DNA of 64,000 nt from Rhexocercosporidium sp. MPI-PUGE-AT-0058 (taxonomy: Eukaryota; Ascomycota; Leotiomycetes; Helotiales): contig JAGTJL010000004.1 of assembly GCA_020746875.1 (NCBI GenBank), forward strand, positions 2,728,001 through 2,792,000, in the 5' to 3' direction. This document shows positions 37,256 through 47,716 of the stretch, in pieces (position 1 is the stretch's first letter; each line of letters begins with the position of its first letter). A program made the position numbers and the translations under genes. A model generated the notes under the pieces. The model searched no databases. It worked only from the letters and a program-made list of their open reading frames with translations, and was not told where the DNA came from.

Positions 37256-38955
37256 ATGTTGAACCTAGATGGGACCTCAACTGCCTTTGGTCTCACCTTT
37301 CGAGAGCACGACAACCGCCAGATGCAGCACATCTTGCGCGCCTACCACAGACTCCCTGAAAGCCCTAACGTTCGATCTACGCTCTACCTGACCCTCACAA
37401 ACCTTGAGAACTCTCTCCCCGATGCTGAGGCACAACCTATCCGTGACTGGCTTCGAGAAGGTGGCAGTTTGAGCGACTTCCCAGGGCCCTCTGCTGCTCA
37501 AGGTCCCCCAATCAACGGAGGTCAAAGATGGAATCCCGCTGAAAATGCTTTCGCATCGCACAATCCATATGGTCTTTTCCCTGGTGGCTTTCAAGCACCA
37601 GCTGTTCAGGCTGGGGGTCAACAACAACCATTCGGCTGGGGTACTACTACTCAAGCTGATACCGACGAGACTGACGAGGCCAACGCCCCCGAGGACCAAG
37701 ACGACGATTCGGATAGCGACAGTCGTGGTGATGAAGATGAAAATGGCGAGGATGACGACTCTGAGGAGCTGGAGGATGAAGATAGCCAAGAAGAAGACGA
37801 GAGTGATGAAGAGCAGGACGATGAGGGTGCCTCTTCCGACCACAACGGCCTCGGCCAAGAGAGAGAGATTCCCGAGGGTTTCACAGAGTGCTGCATCTGT
37901 GTGGGACAGTACGCCGCTGATAACTTCCCCGAATCACTAAAGATCACCACCACCTGTGATCATGACCATGAAGAGGTCGTCTGCATTTCTTGCATCCGCA
38001 ACACAATTCAGACTGGGCTCAAAAATGGCGAAACCCGTCGGATCTACTGTCCTCTTTGTGCTGAGTACTTTCAAGCAGAAGATATCAAGAAGTACGGAAC
38101 TGCAGCTATGATCTCTCGGTTTGTGTCTCCACCCCACCTGATTTAGTTCCATCCTGAAAAGAACACTCCCTAACCAACATATAGCTATGAGTACCTAGTC
38201 CTGATGGCCACACCTGGTCTTGTCATGTGTCTTGGTCTAAATTGTGGATGGGGCCAGGTAAACCCTGAAACCTACAAGGAGAACCCAGTTATGATCTGCA
38301 ACTCCTGCGGCTTCAAGACCTGCACATTCCACAAGCTTCCATGGCATGAGGGCTTCTCCTGCGAAGAATTCGACTGTGATGAGTCTCAGATCGAGCGTCT
38401 TGAGGCAGATGAGGCTACCGCTAAGCTTCTCTCCCAAAATTCTAAGATCTGCCCTGCTTGCAACCAAGGTGTCACCAAGACCGATGGCTGTGACCACTTG
38501 CAGTGTAAGTCCCCAATCCGCCCATGCTACATGTAAAAGTGCTGATGTGTTACCTAGGCCGCTGTGGTCAAGAGTGGTGCTTCGAGTGCCTCACTTCCTG
38601 GGAGAACATCATGCGCATCGGCACAACAGCTCACGCCCGGCACTGCAGCTACCACCCCGACAAAGTCCGTCTGCGTGCCGATCAGGAGGACGCCAGCGCT
38701 CGTAACATGGCCGAACTCGTCCACGGTGGACCTGTCAGTGAGGCTCTGGCCAAGGCACGAGTCGAACGCAATGCCAAGCGTCGTGAGAAGTTGAGGCCGC
38801 TAGCTTTGGAGGCTGCTGAGAAGAGAGCACAAGCCATGAAGAAGGAGGCCGATGCTAAGGCGAAGGAAAAAGCCAACGCAAGTGGTGATGGAAGTAGTAT
38901 GGGACTTGGATCACGCAAGAAGCCGAAGTTGATTGCGCCGTGGGAGGAGAAGTAA
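37256..38955 (+). CDS. RBR-type (RING-IBR) E3 ubiquitin ligase
   Basis: Three exons. The ATG at 37256 opens MLNLDGTSTAFGLTFREHDN. Residues about 140-200 are an acidic Asp/Glu-rich linker. RING1 follows with ECCICVGQY, TTTCDHDHEEVVCISCIRN and CPLCAEYF. An intron at about 38120-38184 joins ISR to YEYLVLMATPG. The IBR domain has CLGLNCGWGQ, MICNSCGFKTCTFHKLPWH and CEEFDC. RING2 starts CPACNQGVTKTDGCDHLQC and continues after an intron near 38503-38558 with RCGQEWCFECLTSW. RING2 carries the catalytic Cys in RBR ligases (KTDGCDHLQC), so a RING-HECT hybrid mechanism is expected. The C-terminus is a basic, Ala/Lys/Glu-rich helix. It would act in ubiquitination in the cytosol or nucleus; substrate unknown. 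Confidence 0.92.
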
Positions 38956-39602
38956 TGGCTTGAGTGTCGAATTCTTACGACTTGATGACTATTCTGAGCG
39001 ATACTTCGGAGTCTGCGTTAGCGTTCTGCATCAGCATGGGGATGTTTTGCATTTTGCAGCTTGCTACTGCCTGCCAGCTTCCAACCTTAGAAGAAAAATT
39101 CGGCCATTTTATTTCTCTCGGCCTACATTACCAATGCCTTAATACTTGTCCCCATCGCGACATTGCGTCCAAAAATTAGACTGTGAAATATTTCGGCAGA
39201 CTGGAACGCGACAGTATGATCATCTTTGAAGATTAGAGCTGATGTATCTTTGCTCAAGATGACCAGGCGCATGCTACTGTTCTACATAGGTAGACATTTA
39301 CACAGGAAAATGGAAGAGGTCCTCAACTCAATAGCATTCAATAGAATCATGAGATGACGCCGATGTATTCATGCAAATATGTGATGACATTATCGCTGTA
39401 TGCAGAACTAATAGCTGCCGGACAAGACCCGTTTCCCCAACTGCAGGGATGAGGGTCCTGGAAAATAACAGCGTTCTGAACAATCCTCCGTCCTAGTTAT
39501 AGCGTATCTTAATGAAAAGCGCCTGCAACCCCTGGAACCCTGCTTAATCCTCAGTCGCTTACAGCAGGTCGTCAACAACAATCAAATAAACAAGGATCCC
39601 AG
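38956..39602. other. Intergenic, nothing recognised
   Basis: 3' side of the RBR gene up to the transposon relic. Only short frames. Confidence 0.35.
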
Positions 39603-39645
39603 CTGTAGGGGGCAAAATTAACGTTCCTTTTGAAGCACGTGCGTA
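39603..39645. repeat. Left terminal inverted repeat
   Basis: Pairs with 40173-40215. About 38 of 43 positions match, and the differences are mostly transitions. Confidence 0.82.
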
Positions 39646-40172
39646 CCCTACCAAATAGCTTTGTTTACATATAAACATATCTTTTCTTAATACAACTCTC
39701 GTATCTTTAACTATTCGAAATGCCTCTTATTCGGCCTCAAAAGAAGCGCAAATCTCGCGCGAGACCTTATACCCCTCCTCCTAACTTAAAATATAACGGT
39801 GGAGGCTATGTTAAGTCACAGGTCGCTTAGTTATTATCGCCATAAAGCTCCTCGAGCAACGTATTAGTCCGATCCCATTCGAAGTCAAACACGAGATCAC
39901 CGGAGTTAATACTCATAACTCAGCTAAGATCTTTAAATCTCACCAGCCTCGAACTTGTCATAATCGACCTGATTCTGGTCCTGATCCTTGCAGCCGAAAG
40001 AGAGCTCTTACACGGAATAAACGAGATGCCTTAGCACGTTTTCGATGGATTTTAAGGAGCATTTTAAGCAGGAGTTAGTTCTTAACATGTATGATAGATA
40101 CACAAAGAGGCTATAGGACTATAAATGTCGTGGAGGGCAGATGACTAAATATTAAGATTTTTTTTTGGTGTG

Positions 40173-40215
40173 TATACACGTGCCTCAAAAGGAACGTTAA
40201 ATTTGCTCCCTACAG
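40173..40215. repeat. Right terminal inverted repeat
   Basis: Reverse complement of 39603-39645 with about five differences. The outer edge is followed directly by the possible target duplication CCCAG. Confidence 0.82.
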
Positions 40216-40678
40216 CCCAGTCTTCCTCGCCTGATCTGACCTGAACTATAACGGTGGTCCGATAATGCACGTGGCTACGATTTTCCCAATCCGGAAGTAA
40301 ATCTCCAAACAGCCTAGCATTTTCTCATTGACTGACATTGAATCTGGCGTCATCACCGCCTACGTCCCAGTGAGTACCTCAGCAGTGAAGGCATGGTCTA
40401 TCCCAAGTCGTCAGTTTATCATGCCACATAGAAATAGTGAGTAAACTCTCTTTGTTCCGCTAGTGAGCTCGAATAGGGTTCGGGTACTCTAATCCTTACT
40501 GGACCGGGCCGAGGAGCATACCCGTCAAAGTCTAAATAGACTTTCTCGGCATTTGCGTTTGAACCCCACGCCCGATATCTATTTATTCTGCTATATACTT
40601 CCATCAGCCATCATTCATTCTTGCAAACGCCGCAATTTACAAGTCATTCTTCTTCGTAACCAAAAACTTCTCAACACG
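40216..40678. other. Intergenic between transposon relic and FAD monooxygenase
   Basis: Promoter of the monooxygenase gene. The frame is open upstream of the chosen start, but its extra 42 codons precede the Rossmann fold and are judged untranslated. Confidence 0.4.
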
Positions 40679-41956
40679 ATGGAAATCATCATAGTCGGTG
40701 CCGGCATAGGCGGTCTCTCAGCAGCTCTCTCCCTCTCCCTCGCAGGCCATACCGTAACCGTCCTCGAAGCCTCCTCGCAACTGGCAGAGATAGGCGCCGG
40801 CGTACAACTGACACCCAATTCCACAAGATCGTTCTGGAAATGGGGCCTCGGACCAGACATCCTCTCTCACGCCGTCCTACCTTCTTCCTTTAATATTCGT
40901 CGAGATACAGATGATTCGCTGCTTGCTTCCGTGTCTTTCGGGAAGTTTCAGGAGAAGTACGGTGCACCTTATTTTGTTATCCATCGAGCGGACATTCATC
41001 GCATTTTGCATGAGCATGGTGTTAAAGCCGGTGTGAAGGTTAGGCTGGGCTGTAAAGTCGTCGGGTATGATTTCGAAGGCGGGGAAGTCACTTCGGAAAG
41101 TGGGGAGGTGTTGAAAGCCGATCTTGTCATTGCCATTGATGGAATCAAGTCTTCTGCGAGGGGAGCATTCCTGGGTAATGCCGAGGAGAAGTGGGAGGAG
41201 AAGACAGGATGGGCAGCCTATCGACTTATGGCCCCTGTGGAAGTTCTCAAGGCCAATCCCCTCACCGCAGATCTCGGAAACGACTACAACTGCAACTGCT
41301 GGTCAGGAGACGATAGATCGGTAATGACCTACCTCGTGAAGAACGCCCGAATGCTGAATATCGTGCTTTCGCATCCTGATGATGTCGATACGACGGGTTG
41401 GACGTCCGAGCAATACAAAACTCAAATTGGTAAGACTTTCAAGGATATCTCGCCTACTTTGGAAGCGTTACTGGCTGCCACGAATCCCGAGGTGCAGAAC
41501 TGGCCGGTTTACCAAGTTAAAACTCTGCCGAAGTGGGTTTCAGATTCGGGGAGATTCGTTCTGATGGGTGATGCGGCGCATGCTATGGCTTTTTACTTAT
41601 CGATGGGTGTTTCCTTGGCGGTTGAAGATGCGGAGACGTTCACGGAGTGTATGGCTTTGATGAATAGTAAAGGAAGTGGGTTACCTCATGCGATGAAAGT
41701 CTTTGAGAAGGTCAGAAAGAGGAGAGCTGAAGCTGTGAGGGATGCCAGTTTACATGCCGGGAATATGCTGCATGTGAGTAACCGGGAGGTGAAAGATGCT
41801 AGAGATAAGGCTTTGGCTTGTGAAGGGGTGGTTGAGGAGGGTAGTTCAGGAGAGAGGTTTTTTGCTGAGAAACTGTCTTATGGTATTGCGGATCGGGAGA
41901 TTAGAGACTGGGGTTATGGCTACGATGTCCGTAAGGAGGTTGAGAAGGAGTGGTAG
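40679..41956 (+). CDS. FAD-dependent monooxygenase (salicylate-hydroxylase-like)
   Basis: Intronless, about 425 residues. The ATG at 40679 leads straight into the Rossmann fold MEIIIVGAGIGGLSAALSLS (GxGxxG), with the acidic end of strand 2 as VLEASSQLAEIGAGVQL. The DG motif is VIAIDGIKSSARGAF and the GD motif that closes the FAD site is GRFVLMGDAAHAMAFYLSMG. This is the class A flavoprotein hydroxylase family (salicylate 1-monooxygenase, kynurenine 3-monooxygenase and relatives), which uses NAD(P)H and O2 to hydroxylate aromatic rings. No signal peptide or membrane segment, so it is cytosolic. No aromatic-degradation partner gene sits beside it, so the substrate stays open. The downstream end is immediately followed by gene-free DNA. 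Confidence 0.92.
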   Translation: MEIIIVGAGIGGLSAALSLSLAGHTVTVLEASSQLAEIGAGVQLTPNSTRSFWKWGLGPDILSHAVLPSSFNIRRDTDDSLLASVSFGKFQEKYGAPYFVIHRADIHRILHEHGVKAGVKVRLGCKVVGYDFEGGEVTSESGEVLKADLVIAIDGIKSSARGAFLGNAEEKWEEKTGWAAYRLMAPVEVLKANPLTADLGNDYNCNCWSGDDRSVMTYLVKNARMLNIVLSHPDDVDTTGWTSEQYKTQIGKTFKDISPTLEALLAATNPEVQNWPVYQVKTLPKWVSDSGRFVLMGDAAHAMAFYLSMGVSLAVEDAETFTECMALMNSKGSGLPHAMKVFEKVRKRRAEAVRDASLHAGNMLHVSNREVKDARDKALACEGVVEEGSSGERFFAEKLSYGIADREIRDWGYGYDVRKEVEKEW

Positions 41957-44372
41957 GTGAAGCTTTAGACCTCCACAATAGGCGTCAAACATGAAGATGA
42001 CCGGTTTGAATCCAATGGTACCTACCCGCTCTTTTTCTACAAGTGTATAAGTGACTTGCCAAACTCCTTCATCCACAACGATGAAAGCACCATAACCCCC
42101 TTCTTCACAAGCCCAGCCACCAGTTTTGAAAGGATGATGTAGACCTGCGAGTAATTGTCGATTTCTGTTCTCCAGCATCGATTACAAGTGCTGTAGCAGA
42201 AAGCGGTACTTTCAAGAGTTGAGCCAACGAGGTCCATAATCTTGGCCAGAAGGAATTTGGGAAGGCCATCACCTAACCGGCGGAGAGTAGACGCTACAAC
42301 CTTGGCATGTCCAAGGCACTTAAACTCCTGCGTTTTGTATCACTCTACAGTCATTTCAGACTTTACTTAACCAGGTAAAAAGATAATGCTTCGAAATGCC
42401 TAGCCCAGAAGAGAATGGAGAACAGTAACTTGGCGAGTCTTTCGATCCAACCAGCCTGATACTCACTTCATCACTTTCCTGGCCATAAAGTGAGACTCGT
42501 TCCGTCAAAACCATACAATGAGAGCTCCTAAAGTGATCATACATAATCATTTGGCCTCGAGATGCTTGTATGTAGCCAGACTATTTGCAGGAAAATTTTA
42601 GCTAAGATGCGAGCCCCCGACGAGCAGATAGATTTCCCTCACACCTGTCCTGGATAGGCAGAGATTATCGCGGGAATACAAGGCTATGCCCGTAAAGATG
42701 CATTGAGCCCCGTTCGATATCAACACTTAAAGTAAACAACTCGCTCATGAATAGCTTCGTATGCTAACGAAAAAGTATTCCGTCCAATCAAAAGCAAGTT
42801 TCAATTTGCCGACAAGGGTAAACAAACCGCCCGAGCAACTTCGAATGAGTGCACTTTCACCAACATGAGTTGGGCACAGCCGGTTGAACATGGCATCTCT
42901 GCCTTGATGCACTAGAAGCACGCCTTCATCAGAGATCAAAGACAAACAATCTCACGAGCATTGCGTCCATCGGACTTTGATAAAAGCCAGCATGACACGC
43001 ATCTCATCAGCAATCGAGAGCGGGGTATGGAAATTCCAGAACCCAAAAAAGGTCTGCTAAGAAAAGAATACATCCAACACGACTAGATCTCGGAGGCAAC
43101 CCATTGTTACACCCCTTCATCGAATCTGAACATCCCAATCATGTGCAATATCGCATCTCTCTCTAACGAAGACGACGACAGAAATCTCAGGTATATCGAA
43201 TACATGAGTTGCTACCTGCCTAATGCGAACAAGACCCATGCCTGGGAAGTTCTTTGAGGTTGCAGCCCCACGTGCTACACCCTGACTCTGTGCACTTGCG
43301 GAGGGTATAAACGACTGCGTTATGAAAATTGCAGAGCCGTTGGGGAGGTAAGTGGACCGAATGGAACATGGGCGAACTGCGAGTATATGGATTATGAAGC
43401 GCTTAAGACAGGAAAGCCGTCTTCCTCCAGTGCAAAACACAGAGCTGGGGTTTTGGTTTCTTCTTGGTGGCTGGGTTGGTGACAATGGGTTTGATGGTAC
43501 TTTCATCCATGTAGAGGTTGAGCGAGAGGTCTATGATGGGATACATAGTGACCGCAGCAATAAAGACCGAATATTCTTAAGCGACAAGGCAAATTCTAAG
43601 CAACAAGAAAGCAGGTTCATATGGAAAGAAAGAAGTATCATGGGCGTCGTGCAAGTACAAATCATGAAGTAGGCACAGCTTCACTCAAAGAATTCCCCAC
43701 CTAAGCCTGTCCTTGCCTAGATGAAGAGACGGCTTTGTCAAATACTATCAGGCCCATTAAATCAATATGGGGCGAAAGGTATTTGCAGTAGTGCGAGTGA
43801 GTGTGAGAGAAGTTCTGTTCGAGATGCCGCGGCGGAATGGAGCATCAGCGTCTCCGATAACCACGTGATCATGCTCAGTTCGCAATGGTATCTCCCTATC
43901 CGAATGCGCTCTACAAACGCCGCATTATTGATGTGCTCATTCAAATGGAGGTTGCAAAAAAATGGAATTGCAGTAAGCTCAGACGGAGTTCGACCGTAAT
44001 ATTACGTTTCCAAATTTTGAAGTCATGGGGGCGTTACAAACTTTGGTGGCATGTGAAATTCCATGCCCAGGCACACGATCCCTGTCCAGCCTCGGACATC
44101 AACAATCCAGTCAGTCCAGTCCCAAGTCTCTCTGCTTCCTCCTTCAACCTTCAACCTTCAACCTTCCACCACAACCTCCACACCCGCCACAATACCGAAG
44201 TTACTCTCAAGTCGATACAATCTTATCCTCAGAATGTCGTAGCTCTGCGACATGATCTCAATCCCGAAGACCATCTCATGATCCCGAAACCAAGAGCTGC
44301 GCATCGGAGCAGCGAGTAGCTTCCCCAGGTTTTCCCCACAATTCACGACTGTCCTCTTCTCGACTATCTACA
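41957..44372. other. 2.4 kb gene-poor region
   Basis: No supported gene. The longest frames (minus strand 41846-42178 and 43117-43506; plus strand 43352-43672) lack recognisable domains, overlap each other or the monooxygenase, and are probably chance. CT-rich promoter-like DNA lies at 44120-44200 before the ABC transporter. Confidence 0.35.
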
Positions 44373-46731
44373 ATGGCGGCGCAATCCAAACTCCTCCCTC
44401 CCGATCGCACAATCAAGAGCATCATCTCGAAGTTCACTGACCTCTACCTCAAACACCGCACGAAGATATCTCGAACCGTCTACCTTACCCTCTTTTTCGC
44501 CCTCCTCAATCGCATACGATCCGCCATCTCGGAACAGAAAGCTGCGGCTATCAGACAAGCAGAGAAGAGACAGCGGGGATCTACTTCCCTCGGACGTGGC
44601 GAGGCGACAAAGAGACAGAAAGTGGAATTGAACAGGGAGTTCTTCAAGAACCTGTTTAGGTTGCTGAGGATATGCATACCGGGATGGAAGAGCAAGGAGT
44701 TCCGGTTGTTGATCAGCCACAGCATATTCTTAGTTATTAGAACTTTGATCAGCTTGAAGGTTGCGGCTATGGATGGTGCCCTCGTTTCCAGTCTAGTTAG
44801 AGGAAAGGGGAAGGACTTTTTGATTGGAATTGTATGGTGGATGGTGATTGCTGTACCGGCAACATTTACAAACTCCATGGTATGTCTGCGTTCTTTTTCG
44901 CAGAAGCTCTGCTAACCCTGAAATAGCTCTCCTACCATCAGTGTAAACTTTCATTGCAATACCGTACACGGTTAACAAACTACATCCACGACAAATATCT
45001 CTCGAATATGACATTTTACTCTCTCTCGGCCCTCGACGATCGGATAAAGAATGCAGATCAATTGATTACTGTTGATGTTTCGAAGTTCTCAAACAGTCTG
45101 GCTGAATTGTATGGGAACCTGGCAAAACCAACATTGGATATGTTGATATATAATTATTCTCTGTCTAAGAGTGTTGGTGGAGAAGGTATGGCTCCAACAA
45201 AGGTGGTTTAAGGGCATAGCTAACATTACTAGGCCTCTTTTTCATGTCACTACTGGTCCAACTGTCCGCGAATGTTATGCGGGCATTGACACCCCCATTT
45301 GGAAAATATGTGGCAGACGAAGCAAGATTAGAAGGCGAATTTCGCTTCGAGCACTCGAGATTAATAGATTACAGTGAAGAAATTGCGTTGTATAATGGCC
45401 ACGAAGCAGAAAAGGATACACTTGACAAGGGATATTTTACTTTGATCAAGCATGTCAACTGTAAGTGTAACTCTCACTCCCATGATGTCTAGCTAACATG
45501 TCAAGACATATTACGGCGTCGTTTTACCCACGGCATAATGGAGGTATGCTTTCTTCCTTGATCATTACTTGATTCAATGCTAAACGTGAACAGGACTTCA
45601 TCATCAAATACGTATGGGGAGCTCTGGGTCTTGTGCTCTGCAGTGTTCCAGTGTTCTTCAAAATCCCAGGAGCTTCTGCTCAAACGATGGGAGACAGGAC
45701 AGAGAGTTTTGTCACCAACAGACGTCTTTTGCTCTCCAGCTCTGATGCATTTGGTCGGGTCATGTTCTCGTACAAGGAGGTGACTGAACTTGCAGGATAC
45801 ACCTCCCGCGTTGCCACCCTTTTGGATGTCATGGATGATATCAAAGCCGGTCGCTTCGAGAAAACCCTTGTCTCTGATGATAATGGCGGCGAGCAACTCG
45901 AACTGATGAGGGGACGCGGGAAAGTGATCGAGAGCGAGGACATTGAATTCGTCGATGTGTAAGTTTGAAGATCCCTAGATTTTGGGTTCCTGCTGACAGT
46001 TCAGGCCGATCATCACACCCGGCGGTAGTGTTTTGGTGAAAGCCTTGTCTTTTTCCATGAAGCGTGGCGACCACGTCCTAGTTGTTGGACCAAACGGTTG
46101 CGGAAAGTCCTCGCTCTTCCGTATCCTCGGTGGCCTCTGGCCCGTCTACGGTGGCACAGTCCACAAACCTCCTCTCTCACAAGTCTTCTACGTCCCTCAA
46201 AGACCTTACCTCAGCGCCGGCTCTCTCCGTCAACAAATTATCTACCCCGACTCCCTTCGCATTATGCGTAGCAAAGGACTCACCGATGCCGACCTCCTCT
46301 CCATCCTTCGTATTCTTGATCTTGACCACCTAGTCGAGTCCTTCCCAAATGGCTGGGATGCCGAAGCTGAATGGCGAGATGTCCTTTCCGGCGGCTTACA
46401 GCAACGAGTCGCAATGGCACGCCTCTTTTACAACCGCCCTAAATACGCCATCCTCGACGAATGTACATCTTCCGTCACACTCGAGATGGAAAAAGTCATG
46501 TACGACCACGCGAAAGCTCTAGGCATCACACTTATGACAGTCAGCCATCGCAGGAGTTTATGGAAATACCATAGCAAAATCTTACAATTTGATGGGCAGG
46601 GGAAGTATATCTTCACTCAATTGGATGCTGAGAAGAGGTTGAAGCTTGAGGATGAGAGGGAAGATCTGGAGATGCATCTTAGACAAGTGCCGGAGATTGA
46701 GAGGAGGATTGCTGAATTGAGCGCTGCTTGA
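44373..46731 (+). CDS. Peroxisomal ABCD-type fatty-acyl-CoA half transporter
   Basis: Five or six exons, about 700 residues. The ATG at 44373 starts [20 protein letters not shown]. The membrane domain includes [20 protein letters not shown] and [17 protein letters not shown]. An intron at 44880-44926 joins TNSM to [16 protein letters not shown]. Then come [20 protein letters not shown] (EAA-like loop of ABCD proteins), [19 protein letters not shown] and EEIALYNGH. The nucleotide-binding domain has Walker [11 protein letters not shown]-loop [10 protein letters not shown], signature LSGGLQQR, Walker [12 protein letters not shown] and switch His in TVSHRRS. The family (yeast Pxa1/Pxa2, human ABCD1-3) imports long-chain acyl-CoA into peroxisomes for beta-oxidation, working as a dimer. 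Which of the two fungal subunits this is I cannot tell; no second subunit lies in the window. Confidence 0.93.
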
Positions 46732-46939
46732 TTGTGAATATGTTGCGCAATTCTCGTGGAAGTGTATACGATATTTGAGATACAAATCAAAATATCTATC
46801 TAGAGGTATACACATGCACCATCTATCATCTATTCATCCTGACGCCTGGAACAAGCTCGCTAAGCCTCCACTATTACGTTACAACCACCGTAGATATATC
46901 ATATCCTCTGCCCATGCCACCACAACCCCCTCCCTCCCA

Positions 46940-47716
46940 TCAAGCCACACACCCGCCCTCCAAAACAGGACTAACAACAAACCTCGCTACCCACTCCACA
47001 TCCCCACTAACCCCCTCCAAAATACCTCTCCTCTCCTCCCTCGCCTCCTCCCCCTTCTCATCAACCCCCTCCCCACCAAATTCCAATCCCGCACCCACAA
47101 TCCTCTCCACCAAGCTCACAAAATGCCCTCTCTTCATCCCATACACATCCCTCCGTGCTGGTGTGAGCTCCAGCTTGAACTTCGCGTTGAATCTGGATTT
47201 CGTTGCCGTGTTGGCGACCTCTGTTCGCGCAGTGAGTTCCACGCCGGTGGAACAATGCGTATTTGCCGAGTAGGGGAAAGCGATGCCGTTGCGGTGGAGG
47301 GAGAGGAGTTGTGATGTTAGGACGCTCATCAACCTCTTCGTCTCTCCTTTCGATAAATGCGGTGCTTTGCACTCTTCTTTTTGCCTTGTTGATCCCTGTC
47401 CATCTTGTTCTTTGGCTGGTGATGAAAGAGGAAGTGAGAGTGGAAATTGTGGTTCCAGATCTCCATTCAATCCTCGCCGTACGTTGGCATGGGCGTTGAA
47501 TGACACGGGTAATGCGTTCGATGGGATTGTTGCATGCGTTACTGCTAAGCCTGGGAATGAGGATGGGGATTGAGTGAGGTCGCGGTTGAAATCTAGGTAC
47601 GCTTCTAGGAGCGAAGGTGGGTTTCCTGGGGGTGTTGCTGGGACTGGGTATGCGAAACTTTGGGTGAGGAGGAAGAGGAGGAGTGGGAGGGGGAGGGTGA
47701 AGAGGGTGGTGTGCAT
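46940..47716 (-). CDS. Small secreted protein, unrecognised
   Basis: Single exon of about 258 residues. The frame is open further upstream, but the ATG at 47716 starts a convincing signal peptide (MHTTLFTLPLPLLLFLLTQS, cleavage near FAYP), so I chose it. The mature part has PPSLLEAYLDFNRDLTQSPS and SLPLSSPAKEQDGQGS, a helix HLSKGETKRLMSVLTSQLLS, and NTHCSTGVELTARTEVANTA. A Gly/Glu-rich stretch follows (GAGLEFGGEGVDEKGEEARE). There are only a few cysteines and no catalytic motif. It is convergent with the ABC transporter, about 200 bp from its stop. It could be a cell-wall or effector-like protein; this is not supported beyond the signal peptide. Confidence 0.65.
   Translation of the reverse strand: MHTTLFTLPLPLLLFLLTQSFAYPVPATPPGNPPSLLEAYLDFNRDLTQSPSSFPGLAVTHATIPSNALPVSFNAHANVRRGLNGDLEPQFPLSLPLSSPAKEQDGQGSTRQKEECKAPHLSKGETKRLMSVLTSQLLSLHRNGIAFPYSANTHCSTGVELTARTEVANTATKSRFNAKFKLELTPARRDVYGMKRGHFVSLVERIVGAGLEFGGEGVDEKGEEAREERRGILEGVSGDVEWVARFVVSPVLEGGCVA

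Larger units (their letters stand above)
39603..40215. mobile_element. 613-bp relic DNA transposon with terminal inverted repeats
   Basis: The ends are near-perfect inverted repeats of about 43 bp (left begins CTGTAGGGGGCAAAATTAAC, right is its complement with about five mismatches, mostly transitions). CCCAG occurs immediately outside both ends (39598-39602 and 40216-40220) as a possible 5-bp target duplication. A TA duplication inside the terminal CTGTA is an alternative, which would make it Tc1/mariner-like. Inside, 39720 opens MPLIRPQKKRKSRARP, and another frame to about 40080 reads IIAIKLLEQRIS, ITGVNTHNSAKIF and RKRALTRNKRDALARF, like the basic helix-turn-helix N-terminus of fungal transposases. 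No catalytic domain remains, so this is a deletion derivative that could only move with help. Confidence 0.82.

Noticed and set aside
37277..37858. 193-codon minus-strand frame opposite the RBR gene, rich in hydrophobic residues
   Set aside because: It is the antisense of the acidic Asp/Glu linker, which always reads as Ile/Val/Leu on the other strand; no independent support.
26587..41956. Secondary-metabolite cluster (MFS, P450, FAD monooxygenase)
   Set aside because: No backbone enzyme (PKS, NRPS, terpene synthase, DMATS) is present, and the genes are separated by housekeeping-type genes.
41846..42178. Minus-strand frame overlapping the 3' end of the FAD monooxygenase
   Set aside because: No recognisable domain, and half of it is antisense to a well-supported gene.
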